Origin: HGM04593 sp045661205
GTDB taxonomy: Bacteria; Bacteroidota; Bacteroidia; Bacteroidales; Bacteroidaceae
Length of the DNA: 64,000 nucleotides
Assembly (NCBI GenBank): GCA_045661205.1
Contig: JAZRFE010000043.1
Coordinates: 8,722 to 72,721, forward strand
Direction of reading: 5' to 3'
In this document: positions 32,643 to 41,878 of the stretch, piece by piece
Position numbering within the stretch: position 1 is the first letter of the stretch
Layout of the letters: every line of letters starts with the position of its first letter
Notes under the pieces: model-generated
What the model saw: only the letters and a program-made list of their open reading frames with translations
What the model was told of the DNA's origin: nothing
Database searches by the model: none
Program-made: the position numbers and the translations under genes

Positions 32643-33848
32643 ATGAAATCTCTTCGTTCACTCTTTCGCATAGGTCTCGGCCCATCGAGCAGCCACACTA
32701 TGGGGCCTAACCGCGCAGCAATGGAATATGCTGCCCGTTGCAAAAATGTAGACTCGTACAGAGTAACACTCTACGGAAGTCTCGCAGCTACCGGACGCGG
32801 TCACATGACCGACGTAGCCATCACCAACGTGCTTGAGCCGATAGCGCCATTGGAAATTGTTTGGGAACCCGAAATATTCCTGCCCTTTCACTCCAACGGA
32901 ATGAAGTTCGAGGGTATAAAAGATGGCAAAGTCATCGACGAGTGGACAATATACAGCGTGGGCGGCGGTGAACTTGCCAACGAAAGCACACAAAAGAGCG
33001 ATGCCGACATCTACCCCCTCACCACCATGCACGACATCATGCAGTGGAGCGAGGACACAGGATGCTCATTCTGGGAGTATGTCGAACAGTGCGAAGGCCC
33101 CGAAATATGGGACTTCCTGAGCACCGTATGGCACACAATGCGCGAGACCATTGCACGCGGACTAGAACACGAGGGTGTGTTGCCCGGAGGTTTGGGGTTA
33201 CAGCGCAAAGCAGGCACATATCTGTTGAAGTCACACTCTTACAGCTCATCGGTGCGCAGCAAGGCACGCGTGTACGCATACGCCCTTGCCACTTCCGAGG
33301 AGAATGCGAGTGGCGCAACAGTGGTAACAGCCCCCACATGCGGCTCATGCGGAGTGCTTCCCGCAGTACTTCACCACCTTGCCAGCGAGCACCACTTCAG
33401 CGAGGCACGTATATTGCGCGCCCTTGCCACAGCCGGACTCATAGGTAACATAGTAAAAGAGAATGCATCAATCTCGGGTGCCGAGGTAGGTTGTCAAGGC
33501 GAGGTGGGCGTTGCATGTGCAATGGCTGCCGCAGCAGCTTGTCAGCTTTTCGGTGGAACAATCAACCAGATAGAATATGCAGCGGAGATGGGTTTGGAGC
33601 ACCATTTGGGACTCACCTGCGACCCCATGTGCGGACTTGTACAGGTGCCTTGCATCGAGCGCAATGCCATTGCCGCATCGCGCGCACTTGACGCGTGTAC
33701 ATATTCTATGCTCTCCGACGGCAAACACAAGATTACATTCGACCACATTGTTGAGGTGATGCACGACACAGGCCACGACCTGCCCATCCTCTATAAAGAG
33801 ACCTCAACAGGAGGTATTGCAAAAATCGAGCTGAAAAAGAAAAAGTAA
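32643..33848 (+). CDS. sdaA: L-serine ammonia-lyase, single-chain iron-sulphur type
   Basis: This 401-aa cytoplasmic enzyme converts L-serine to pyruvate and ammonia using a [4Fe-4S] cluster. The N-terminal domain starts with the family motif GLGPSSSHTMGP at 12-23. The catalytic domain has PTCGSCGVLPAVL near 232-244, GCQGEVGVACAMAAAA near 283-298 and CDPMCGLVQVPCIERNA near 326-342, which carry the cluster cysteines. Fusion of beta and alpha domains in one chain is the common gut-bacterial form. It sits between the AsmA and DPP genes with 20- and 17-base gaps. Shared transcription is likely, though only amino-acid use links it to the peptidase. Confidence 0.93.
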   Translation: MKSLRSLFRIGLGPSSSHTMGPNRAAMEYAARCKNVDSYRVTLYGSLAATGRGHMTDVAITNVLEPIAPLEIVWEPEIFLPFHSNGMKFEGIKDGKVIDEWTIYSVGGGELANESTQKSDADIYPLTTMHDIMQWSEDTGCSFWEYVEQCEGPEIWDFLSTVWHTMRETIARGLEHEGVLPGGLGLQRKAGTYLLKSHSYSSSVRSKARVYAYALATSEENASGATVVTAPTCGSCGVLPAVLHHLASEHHFSEARILRALATAGLIGNIVKENASISGAEVGCQGEVGVACAMAAAAACQLFGGTINQIEYAAEMGLEHHLGLTCDPMCGLVQVPCIERNAIAASRALDACTYSMLSDGKHKITFDHIVEVMHDTGHDLPILYKETSTGGIAKIELKKKK

Positions 33849-33865
33849 CATAAACATAAAAGTAA

Positions 33866-36352
33866 ATGAAAAAACTGTTTTTATTCCTGACATTACCCCT
33901 TCTTGCCCTGTCGATGCAGGCAAAAGAGGAGGCTAAGAGCGACGAGAGCAAGCGCGTGCGCCCCAACTACGCACTCGCCGAGAGATTCTCGCCCAACAAA
34001 GTAAGCCGCATGGTAAAATCTACCTCAGTAACCCCCCACTGGTTCTCGGACGGCAAGAGATTTTGGTACTCATGGACATACGCCGACGGCACACGCTACT
34101 ACATTGTAGACGCCAAAGGCAACAAAAAAGAGATGTGGGACATGAACAAGCTGGCAGCGGAAATCAGCCAGAAAACAGGCGACCCCTACGACGCACAGCA
34201 TCTGCCCATTTATAACATACAGTTGCGCGAGGATCGCTACGTGCGTATGGGCATACAGTCGAAGCTCGAAATTCCCAAGCAGTTGAAACGTTGGGAGCGC
34301 AACGACAGCACCAAAATAAATGATATAAAGAAAAAGAATCAGAAAGAGAACAAATACTTCCATTTCGAGTACGACCTGGAGACAGGCGAGCTCATCGAAC
34401 GTACCAACGACGAGATTGAAGACTTGTACCCCAGCTACCCCGGATGGGCAAACGTGTCGCCCGACGGCAAATATGCTATCTACGAGAAGAACTGGAACTT
34501 GTGGTACATGTCTATGGAAGATGTTGAGAAACTGCGCATTTGGGACAAAGACTCAACAGTTGTAGAGCATCAGCTCACCACAAACGGCAAGCCCGGCAAA
34601 TGTTACGCATGGCACCCCGTAGGCACCGTAAAGGTAGACAGTACAGCACGTTTCGGCGTGAACGCCATCTGGTCGCCCGACTCTCGCCACTTTGTGATGT
34701 TGCATCAGAAGGACTCTATGCTGAAAGACTTCTGGGTGATTAACTCATTGAGCTCACCCCGCCCCACATTGGAGACCTACAAATATCAGATGCCCGGAGA
34801 GCCCGGCCCCATCGTCACAATGGAGCTTTTCGATTTCGAGAAGAAGAGCAGCAAGTACATCAACATTGCAAAGTTCAAAGAGCAGACAGTTGAGTTGTTC
34901 CGCAAGCCCTCGACACTCGAAAACATGTACGAGCGCACCCACAAACGCGTGTGGTTGGGAACAGACAAAGAGTTCTACTTCCAGCGCACCAGTCGCGACC
35001 TTAAGAAAATTGAGGTGTGCCGCGTGAATGTGGAGACCGACAGCGCAATAACAATCGTACACGAGGAGATGAATACCTCTATCGAGTCTCGTCAGATAAA
35101 GATTGTGAACAACGGCAAGAACTTCATACAGTGGTCCGAGCGCACAGGATGGGCAATGCTCTACCTCTACGACATGAACGGTAACCTTGTGAACCCCATC
35201 ACCGAGGGCGCATTCCACGTAGACGAAATTCTCGCAGTGAACGACAAAGAGAAGAAGGTTTACTTCACAGCCAACGGCTACAACGAAGGCGAGAACCCCT
35301 ACTATGCTCACCTCTTCAGCGTAGGTTACGACGGTAAAGGTCTGAAACAGCTCGACAAGGGCGACCTCAACGGCCGTTTCTCAGTGGCAGAAGATGGCAA
35401 CATGTTCGTAGCCAACAGCTCACGTGTAGACACAGTGCCCACATCCATCCTTTACAGCGCATCGGGCAAACAGCTTGTTCACCTGGAGACAGCCGACCTC
35501 TCGCGCCTCTTCGACGCAGGTTACAAATACCCCGAGCGCTTCAAGGTGAAGGCTGCCGACGGCATCACCGACCTATACGGAGTGATGTACAAACCCTTCG
35601 ACTTCGACTCTACAAAGTGCTATCCTTTGATTGAGTATGTTTACCCCGGTCCTCAGACAGAGGCAGTGAACGAAAGCTGGTCATCGGGCATGAACCGTAT
35701 CGACCGCCTTGCACAGATGGGATTCATCGTCATCACCATCGGTAACCGCGGAGGCCACCCCAACCGCTCAAAATGGTACCATAACTTCGGTTACGGCAAC
35801 CTGCGCGACTATGGTCTTGCCGACAAGAAAGTGGCAGCACAGCAGCTCATCGCACGCCACTCGTTCATCGATGGCGAGCGTGTAGGTATTCACGGACACT
35901 CGGGTGGCGGCTTTATGTCTACCGCAGCAATACTCTACTACCCCGACTTCTTCAAGGCAGCAGTATCATGCGCAGGTAACCACGACAATCGCATCTACAA
36001 CCGTTGGTGGAGCGAGAAACACCATGGTATCAAGGAGAATATCAATGAGTCAGACACCACATTCGCCTACCGCATAAGCACCAACCAGGAGCTTGCAGGC
36101 CGTCTGAAAGGTCACCTGATGCTCGTTACCGGCGACATGGACAACAACGTTAACCCCGCAAACACCATCCGCGTGATTGACGCCCTTATAAAAGCAAACA
36201 AACGCTTCGACATTCTCTTGTTGCCCGGACAGCGTCACTCATTCGGCAGCATGGACGAATACTTCTTCTGGAAGATGGCCGACCACTTCTGCCGCTATCT
36301 GCTGGGAGAATCGAAAACCGAAGTAGACATCAAAGAGATTAACAACGACTAA
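33866..36352 (+). CDS. DPP IV-type S9 family serine peptidase
   Basis: The 828-aa protein has a signal peptide (MKKLFLFLTLPLLALSMQA), a beta-propeller N-terminal part (about 50-550; for example YPGWANVSPDGKYAIYEKNW) and a C-terminal alpha/beta-hydrolase domain. The catalytic triad is visible: Ser679 in GHSGGG, Asp759 in TGDMDNNVNP and His791 in QRHSFG. Periplasmic DPP enzymes of Bacteroidetes remove dipeptides from peptide N-termini, producing substrates for importers such as the POT carrier at 28551. The exact residue preference is not readable. The gene is followed by a terminator that also forms part of the next locus's regulatory region. Confidence 0.9.
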   Translation: MKKLFLFLTLPLLALSMQAKEEAKSDESKRVRPNYALAERFSPNKVSRMVKSTSVTPHWFSDGKRFWYSWTYADGTRYYIVDAKGNKKEMWDMNKLAAEISQKTGDPYDAQHLPIYNIQLREDRYVRMGIQSKLEIPKQLKRWERNDSTKINDIKKKNQKENKYFHFEYDLETGELIERTNDEIEDLYPSYPGWANVSPDGKYAIYEKNWNLWYMSMEDVEKLRIWDKDSTVVEHQLTTNGKPGKCYAWHPVGTVKVDSTARFGVNAIWSPDSRHFVMLHQKDSMLKDFWVINSLSSPRPTLETYKYQMPGEPGPIVTMELFDFEKKSSKYINIAKFKEQTVELFRKPSTLENMYERTHKRVWLGTDKEFYFQRTSRDLKKIEVCRVNVETDSAITIVHEEMNTSIESRQIKIVNNGKNFIQWSERTGWAMLYLYDMNGNLVNPITEGAFHVDEILAVNDKEKKVYFTANGYNEGENPYYAHLFSVGYDGKGLKQLDKGDLNGRFSVAEDGNMFVANSSRVDTVPTSILYSASGKQLVHLETADLSRLFDAGYKYPERFKVKAADGITDLYGVMYKPFDFDSTKCYPLIEYVYPGPQTEAVNESWSSGMNRIDRLAQMGFIVITIGNRGGHPNRSKWYHNFGYGNLRDYGLADKKVAAQQLIARHSFIDGERVGIHGHSGGGFMSTAAILYYPDFFKAAVSCAGNHDNRIYNRWWSEKHHGIKENINESDTTFAYRISTNQELAGRLKGHLMLVTGDMDNNVNPANTIRVIDALIKANKRFDILLLPGQRHSFGSMDEYFFWKMADHFCRYLLGESKTEVDIKEINND

Positions 36353-36377
36353 TCGACAAACGAAACTGTACGCAAGC

Positions 36378-36474
36378 GTACACAAAACCGAACAGCAGTG
36401 TCCGATATCGGACACTGCTGTTTTTGCTTTATCATTGATTATCAACATTCTAAAAGTTTGGCACGGTTTTTGCT
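36378..36474 (+). promoter_or_regulatory. sigma-54 promoter with upstream activator site, driving the adaptor gene
   Basis: TTGGCACGGTTTTTGCT at 36458-36474 has GG and GC ten bases apart, the exact -24/-12 layout of sigma-54 promoters. Upstream, GTACACAAAACCGAACA (36379-36395) and the palindrome TGTCCG-N4-CGGACA (36399-36414) form a block repeated at the second promoter near 52158. The palindrome ends 46 bases before the -24 GG. The NtrC-class regulator at 56591 is the obvious activator. Transcription would start near 36485, 23 bases before the ATG. Confidence 0.88.
36393..36425 (+). terminator. terminator of the peptidase gene overlapping the regulator palindrome
   Basis: A 28-base perfect palindrome (36393-36420) runs directly into TTTTT. 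Its centre is TGTCCGATATCGGACA, the same element found upstream of tolC at 52178, so this DNA probably does two jobs. Confidence 0.8.
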
Positions 36475-36507
36475 ATATATAAAGGTAGATAGTACACAAA
36501 AAAAAGT

Positions 36508-37755
36508 ATGGATAGAGCAATACCTAAAAAAGAACAAAGAAAAAAGCAGTTAATCCGCATTGGAAAAATAGCGGCTGCACTCACATTACTCGTAATCGTA
36601 GCTATTGTATCAATAAACTACTCACGTAGCAGCATCAACGCAAAGAGCCTCACTTTTTCCACAGTAGACCGAGGCACCATTGAGACCAGCGTGACAGCCA
36701 CCGGAGAGGTGCATCCCGCCTTCGAGGAGATAATAAACTCCCCCATCAGCTCGCGCATTGTCGAGGTCTATTGTCACAGTGGCGACAGCGTAGAAGCAGG
36801 CACTCCCCTGCTGCGTCTCGACCTCACAAGCACCGAGAACGAGTATAAAAAACTGCTCGACGAGAAAGAGATTCGCCGCAACCAGCTCGAACAGCTGCGC
36901 CTGAGAAACAAGACCGAGATTTCGAGTCAGGAGATGAACATAAAGATAAACGCAATGGAGCTCGACCGTCTGGAGGCCGAACTGCGCAACGAACGCTACC
37001 TCGACAGCATAGGCTCGGGAACAGCCGACAAGGTGCGTCAGGCCGAAATGGCAGTGCAGACAGCACGCCTGCGTCTGGAGCAACAGCGCGAACAACTGAA
37101 AAACGACAAAGAGATAAAGGCATCCAACGTAAAAGTGCAGGAGCTGGAATTTGCGATATTCACAAAAAAGCTCGAAGAGATGAAACGCACCTTCGACGAC
37201 GCCCGCATACTCTCGCCCCGCAAAGCCATCCTCACACATATAAACGAGCAGATAGGCGCGCAGGTAGGTAGCGGTACACAGATAGCCATAATAAGCGACC
37301 TCGACCACTACATTGTGAAAGCACAAATCTCCGACGTGATGAGCGAATATGTCTCACCCGGCAAGAAGGTACTTGTGAAAGTAGGTACCGAGAAGCTCGA
37401 AGGTCGCATAGGAACAGTTTCACCTAAAAGCACCAACGGAAGCATACAGTTCGAAGTGCGCCTGTCACAAGATAACCACAAGAAACTGCGCCCGGGACTG
37501 CGCACCGACGTATATATAATGAACTCCATACACGACGACGTACTGCGCATACGCAACGCATCGTACTACGTAGGCGCAGGAACATACAATCTCTTCGTGC
37601 GCAACGAAAATAACGAGCTTATACGTCGCAAAGTAATCCTAGGCGACTCTAACTTTGAGCATGTAGAAGTTGTCGAAGGACTCGCCGAAGGCGAGGAAGT
37701 TGTAGTTTCCGACGTATCGGAATTTTCATACAAAGAAAAGATTAAATTAAAATAA
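36508..37755 (+). CDS. MacA/HlyD-type periplasmic adaptor of the export array
   Basis: The 415-aa protein is the adaptor linking inner-membrane ABC permeases to an outer-membrane channel. It has a positively charged start, one membrane helix at about 22-38 (AALTLLVIVAIVSINY) and a lipoyl-like half near 60-105 (VTATGEVHPAFEEIINSPIS..GDSVEAGTPLLRLD). A long alpha-hairpin coiled coil follows at about 112-230, rich in Glu, Arg and Leu. The second lipoyl half is near 235-268, and beta-barrel domains run to the end (FVRNENNELIRRKVILGDSNFEHVEVVEGL). It is the first gene under the sigma-54 promoter and the only adaptor in the locus, so it must serve all permease pairs or only some of them. Confidence 0.88.
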   Translation: MDRAIPKKEQRKKQLIRIGKIAAALTLLVIVAIVSINYSRSSINAKSLTFSTVDRGTIETSVTATGEVHPAFEEIINSPISSRIVEVYCHSGDSVEAGTPLLRLDLTSTENEYKKLLDEKEIRRNQLEQLRLRNKTEISSQEMNIKINAMELDRLEAELRNERYLDSIGSGTADKVRQAEMAVQTARLRLEQQREQLKNDKEIKASNVKVQELEFAIFTKKLEEMKRTFDDARILSPRKAILTHINEQIGAQVGSGTQIAIISDLDHYIVKAQISDVMSEYVSPGKKVLVKVGTEKLEGRIGTVSPKSTNGSIQFEVRLSQDNHKKLRPGLRTDVYIMNSIHDDVLRIRNASYYVGAGTYNLFVRNENNELIRRKVILGDSNFEHVEVVEGLAEGEEVVVSDVSEFSYKEKIKLK

Positions 37756-37770
37756 GGTTAATAAATGCAC

Positions 37771-37809
37771 TGTGAACGGCGGATTTTTTGTAAGTTGCCG
37801 CCGTTCACA
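37771..37809. repeat. intra-operon hairpin between the adaptor and the first permease
   Basis: A perfect 12-bp GC-rich stem (37771-37782 with 37798-37809) has a 15-base loop. On the plus strand it is followed by A residues rather than T, so it is more likely a processing or attenuation structure than a full terminator. Confidence 0.6.
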
Positions 37810-37838
37810 AAAAAAAACGGCCAAAAGAAAATCAAACT

Positions 37839-39128
37839 ATGATACGACAATTTTTCCGTCAAGCATGGACAATGATGAAACAGCAGAAGCTGTTCACAGG
37901 AATGTACATTGCGGGAACAGCCATAAGCGTAGCAATGGCAATGGCAGTATTTATTTCGCTGTACATTAAACTCGCCCCACTCTACCCTGAGTACAACCGC
38001 AATAGAATGGTAGATATTCCCATGATTTTTGTAGAGTCTGATGGTGACAGATATTTTTCAAAGGCATCGACACAGCTTAGAGAAAAAATAAAGGAGGAGG
38101 CCAAACATCTTGATGAAATATGTGTCCACGAAGCACAATTTAATACAGGAACAATAATTACAGCCGTAAAAACAGGCATTGAGATTGAAGAAACGCCCCA
38201 AAGAACAGACACCCAATATTGGAAAGTCTTTAATTTTAAATTCATCCACGGCGGCCCATTCACACAAAATGCACCATTGGCTGTAATAACATCCTCTTTT
38301 GCAAAAAAACTGTTCGCGACAGACAATGTATGCGGCGAAGAGATTTTCATAGACACCGTATGCTACAAGATTGCGGGAGTAGTAGAAGACCAAAAGACCT
38401 ACATGACAAGCCAAAATACAGATGGTAATATATGGATACCTATGAATTACAACCCTCAAGTAAAAGGAGTGGACGATGGTATAACAGGCAACGAATATAT
38501 AGTGATGCTCGCAAAGTCGCCCGAAGCAAAAGACTCCCTGAAAGCCGAGGTTAAAAATATTTTTGAAAGAGTGGTACAACAAAATAGCAGCAACAAAAAA
38601 TTCAAAATAATAATAATGGAACATTGGGAGCATGCCCTTTACATGTACAACATATATCTTAACGAGGAGAATAAGGAAAATAACTTTTTGGCAGCAATAC
38701 AAAAATATCTTTATGCCATACTCGCTTTTCTTTTTATACCCGCCATCAACCTAAGCGGCATGATTTCTACACGAATGAGCAGCCGAATGGACGAAGTTGG
38801 TGTGCGCAAAGCATACGGTGCTACAGGCCGGCAAATAGTGTCGCAAGTACTGTGGGAGAATCTGCTGCTTACCTTGGTGGGAGCAATAATAGGCCTTGCA
38901 CTATCCTATGTGACAATATGCAGCGGACACCGATGGCTGATGACCATACTCGACACCCGCATACACACTGCTCCTGTGTCGGGAATAACAGCAGAAATGC
39001 TCTTTAACCCCACAGTGGTAACAATGGTGCTGCTGGTGACTTTTGTGCTTAACATAGCCTCGGCACTTATACCTACCCTGCTTGCTCTGCGCAAGAATAT
39101 TATAGAATCGTTGTACCAAAGAAGATAA
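37839..39128 (+). CDS. FtsX/MacB-type permease, pair 1 subunit A
   Basis: The 429-aa protein has the four-helix MacB fold: helix 1 at about 22-43, a periplasmic domain of about 240 residues, then three helices from about 289 onward. The cytoplasmic coupling segment is MISTRMSSRMDEVGVRKAYGATGRQ near 307-331. This A-type start (MIRQFFRQAWTMMKQQKLFTGMY) recurs in all six A subunits. MacB-type permeases transmit ATP-driven movement to the periplasm and push substrates through an adaptor and TolC. No ATPase is fused, so it depends on the separate ATPase at 43237. It lies 83 bases after the adaptor gene, with a hairpin between, and 8 bases before its B partner. Confidence 0.87.
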   Translation: MIRQFFRQAWTMMKQQKLFTGMYIAGTAISVAMAMAVFISLYIKLAPLYPEYNRNRMVDIPMIFVESDGDRYFSKASTQLREKIKEEAKHLDEICVHEAQFNTGTIITAVKTGIEIEETPQRTDTQYWKVFNFKFIHGGPFTQNAPLAVITSSFAKKLFATDNVCGEEIFIDTVCYKIAGVVEDQKTYMTSQNTDGNIWIPMNYNPQVKGVDDGITGNEYIVMLAKSPEAKDSLKAEVKNIFERVVQQNSSNKKFKIIIMEHWEHALYMYNIYLNEENKENNFLAAIQKYLYAILAFLFIPAINLSGMISTRMSSRMDEVGVRKAYGATGRQIVSQVLWENLLLTLVGAIIGLALSYVTICSGHRWLMTILDTRIHTAPVSGITAEMLFNPTVVTMVLLVTFVLNIASALIPTLLALRKNIIESLYQRR

Positions 39129-39136
39129 ATACCACC

Positions 39137-40453
39137 ATGATAAGAAAAATCATCCACCGAATATGGAACGAGCGCAAGCAGAATGCGTGGCTCTTTCTTG
39201 AACTATTCGTAGTAAGCCTTTTCGTATGGCTCGCCACAGACCCACTCATAGACCTTGCGAGCCGCAACAGCATCAACCCCAATTACGACGACAGCCGCGT
39301 CTATAAGCTGGAAATGAGACACTACTACCCCACAAGCCCCAAATACAGAGCCGAATACAACAACGAGTCTATTGTAAACAACGGTTATATGCAGATACTC
39401 AATATAATAGAGAACCTCCCCGAGGTTGAAAATTATTCGCTCACCGAGGGTGCCATATTCTACTACGCTGTTAGGCACGATGAATTTATCGTCGATAGCA
39501 CACAGACAGCCGACGGGAAAAGCATCAAAAAGAATATTTTCTATTATTACGACTATACAACAAAAGAGTGCAACAGTTTCGAGACATTCAGAATGAAGAT
39601 GCACACAGGCGACTCACCATCGAGCAGCGACACGCACGGCGTATACATCAGCCGCAGCCTTGCCCGGGAACTGTACGGCACGGAAAATGTTATCGGGAAA
39701 AGCATCTACCGCCCTATTTTGCAACAGAATCTTCCAATTTTGGGAACCATTGACGATATTCAACCGAAAATGTACGAAGAACCTATTCCTATTATGGTGA
39801 TAAAAATCAGATTCCAGCCAAAAGGCGGCATTCAAAGGTTTCTCCAACAAATTGACCTTGACATAAGAATAAAGAGAGGAGTAAATGCCGCTGCATTTGA
39901 AAAGAGATTCACAGATGAGATATTACCCAAACTGAAAGCCGGTAATCTATATGCAAACAAGTTGCATAGTCTGAAAAGTGCCAAAGAAAAGGATCGTGAA
40001 AGTTACGGAATAAACAACCTGTACAAACAAAGCTATATACTATCGTTCTTTGCTCTGCTATGCGGCTTTATGGGAATCTTCGGCACATTCTGGTTGCGTG
40101 CCATTGCCCGCCGACGCGACATTGGAATTATGCAGAGCATAGGTGCCACCCGCAAAGCTATCATCCGACAATTTGCGACAGAGGCAGTAGTGCTGTCAAG
40201 CATAGCATTTGCCATTGCCCTGCCACTTATCATGCACAAGGTATATGTGAGCGGTTTTTCCTGCCCGCTTGAATATTATCTCAATTTCCGCAAATACGAA
40301 GGCACAGAGTATCTGCATAATCAGCCCCTGCCACGCTTTTTGCTGGTAACGATTATAAGTTATATTTTTATGGTCATTATAAGCATTGTGGGAGCAGTTG
40401 TCCCCACAGCAGCAACCATTAAACGCCACCCCGCCGATGCGTTGAGGGAGTAA
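39137..40453 (+). CDS. FtsX/MacB-type permease, pair 1 subunit B
   Basis: This 438-aa B-type subunit starts MIRKIIHRIWNERKQNAWLF, an amphipathic segment, then helix 1 (LFVVSLFVWLATDPLID). The periplasmic domain differs from that of subunit A. Helices 2-4 begin near 298, with the coupling segment RAIARRRDIGIMQSIGATRKAI near 320-341. The A and B types are clearly homologous in their membrane halves but have different signatures (GVRKAYGAT versus IGIM-S-GA), which suggests an obligate A/B heterodimer. The last residues (RHPADALRE) are shared in kind by all B subunits. A 152-base gap with three small hairpins follows. Confidence 0.87.
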   Translation: MIRKIIHRIWNERKQNAWLFLELFVVSLFVWLATDPLIDLASRNSINPNYDDSRVYKLEMRHYYPTSPKYRAEYNNESIVNNGYMQILNIIENLPEVENYSLTEGAIFYYAVRHDEFIVDSTQTADGKSIKKNIFYYYDYTTKECNSFETFRMKMHTGDSPSSSDTHGVYISRSLARELYGTENVIGKSIYRPILQQNLPILGTIDDIQPKMYEEPIPIMVIKIRFQPKGGIQRFLQQIDLDIRIKRGVNAAAFEKRFTDEILPKLKAGNLYANKLHSLKSAKEKDRESYGINNLYKQSYILSFFALLCGFMGIFGTFWLRAIARRRDIGIMQSIGATRKAIIRQFATEAVVLSSIAFAIALPLIMHKVYVSGFSCPLEYYLNFRKYEGTEYLHNQPLPRFLLVTIISYIFMVIISIVGAVVPTAATIKRHPADALRE

Positions 40454-40605
40454 TATACAAACGCCCCCGGCCTTATGAAGCCTCGAAAACTCGGTACTCC
40501 TTTGGGGAACTAAAGTTCCCGTCGTCGCAAACAACGCTCACTCGCGTTGTCCCCTCTTAACCAAGAGAGGGAGTTAGAATAGAAAGATAATAAAACAAAT
40601 AAACT
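40454..40605. repeat. hairpin-rich intergenic repeat block between pairs 1 and 2
   Basis: Three short inverted repeats lie in 150 bases: GGGAACT/AGTTCCC (40505-40511, 40514-40520), ACAACGC/GCGTTGT (40531-40537, 40544-40550) and an imperfect CCCCTCTT/AAGAGAGGG near 40551-40571. The look is that of a dispersed REP-like repeat. I see no promoter of either consensus in it. Confidence 0.5.
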
Positions 40606-41859
40606 ATGATACGACAATTTTTCCGTCAAGCATGGACAATGATGAAACAGCAACGGCTGTTCACCGGAATGTACCTCGTAGGCACAGCCGTGAGCATAGC
40701 CCTTGCAATGACACTGTTCATCATCTTCTACATAAAATTGGGTCCCATCTACCCCGAGTACAACCGCCAGCGTATGGTGGTGATTGAGAAAGCCACATGG
40801 GAATTACGACAAGATGGAGGCGTCAGTAAGAGCCAAGCAGCTATCTCTACAAAGTTTGCCGACCTATTAAAAAGAGAAGCAAAATCACTGGAACACATCG
40901 CACTCTTAGGATGGAAAAAGTTAGTCATTTCAACCGAGGATGGCAATGTGAGCATCGAGGAGTTTGGCCACGAGACCAACAGCGATTTCTGGAAAGTGTT
41001 CAACTTCAAGTTCGTCGACGGCCGCCCCTACACAGCCGAGGAGGCAAACGAACAGCTAGTGGTTATCAGCCGCAGCTGGGCATATAAATTCTTTGCAACC
41101 GACAAGGCCGCCGGCAAAATATTGAAGATTGGTCGCGCAAACTACCGCGTAGTGGGCGTGGTGGAAGACACAAGCGGATGCAGCAGCATCACCGCCGGCG
41201 ACTATTGGATTCCTTTATGTATAAACCCCGAGAATGAGCAGAATATTATAGGTAGTTTCCACGCGTATATGACAAGCGACAACACCGAGGAGCTTAAAAA
41301 AGAGGTGGAAGATATTTTCGGCCGTTGCGCGCAGATGCAGCCCAAAGAGTACAGCTACACTATGGAGGTGAAAGATTTTTGGCAAAAGGCACTCGACTGC
41401 GAAAAGGATGAATCACCATTCGACGCAATAGGCAAATACCTGTACATACTGCTGGCATATCTCTTTATACCCGCGCTGAACCTGAGCGGCCTTATATCCT
41501 CGCGCATGGACAGCCGCATGGAAGAGATTGGCGTGCGCAAGGCATACGGAGCAACCAATGGCGAGATTATCGTTCAAGTGCTGTTAGAGAATTTACTGCT
41601 GACATTAGTGGGCGCAGTGATGGGACTCGCACTGTCGTACATCGTTGTTTACACATGCGACAGCTGGATAACCACACTATTCGAGGCAAACACATATATC
41701 CCTTTCGAGCGCAGCACAGATGTGTCGATGCTGCTCAACCCCACAGTGCTGGGTACGACTGTTGCAATCACCGCCCTGCTGAATATTTCCTCGGCGCTTG
41801 TACCTACACTGCTTGCCCTGCGTAACTCCATTGTAGAGGCATTGTATTACAGGAGATAA
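40606..41859 (+). CDS. FtsX/MacB-type permease, pair 2 subunit A
   Basis: At 417 aa this is the shortest A subunit. Its first 47 bases are identical to those of pair 1 A at 37839; similarity then falls off in the periplasmic domain (about 45-270). Its coupling segment is LISSRMDSRMEEIGVRKAYGATNGE. The periplasmic part keeps only landmarks shared by most A subunits, such as DFWKVFNFKFVDGRPYTAEEAN and the GVVEDT strand. The identical start and different middle fit duplication followed by divergence of the ligand-facing domain. It is separated by 19 bases from its B partner. Confidence 0.86.
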   Translation: MIRQFFRQAWTMMKQQRLFTGMYLVGTAVSIALAMTLFIIFYIKLGPIYPEYNRQRMVVIEKATWELRQDGGVSKSQAAISTKFADLLKREAKSLEHIALLGWKKLVISTEDGNVSIEEFGHETNSDFWKVFNFKFVDGRPYTAEEANEQLVVISRSWAYKFFATDKAAGKILKIGRANYRVVGVVEDTSGCSSITAGDYWIPLCINPENEQNIIGSFHAYMTSDNTEELKKEVEDIFGRCAQMQPKEYSYTMEVKDFWQKALDCEKDESPFDAIGKYLYILLAYLFIPALNLSGLISSRMDSRMEEIGVRKAYGATNGEIIVQVLLENLLLTLVGAVMGLALSYIVVYTCDSWITTLFEANTYIPFERSTDVSMLLNPTVLGTTVAITALLNISSALVPTLLALRNSIVEALYYRR

Positions 41860-41878
41860 ATCAGACAACACAACGACC

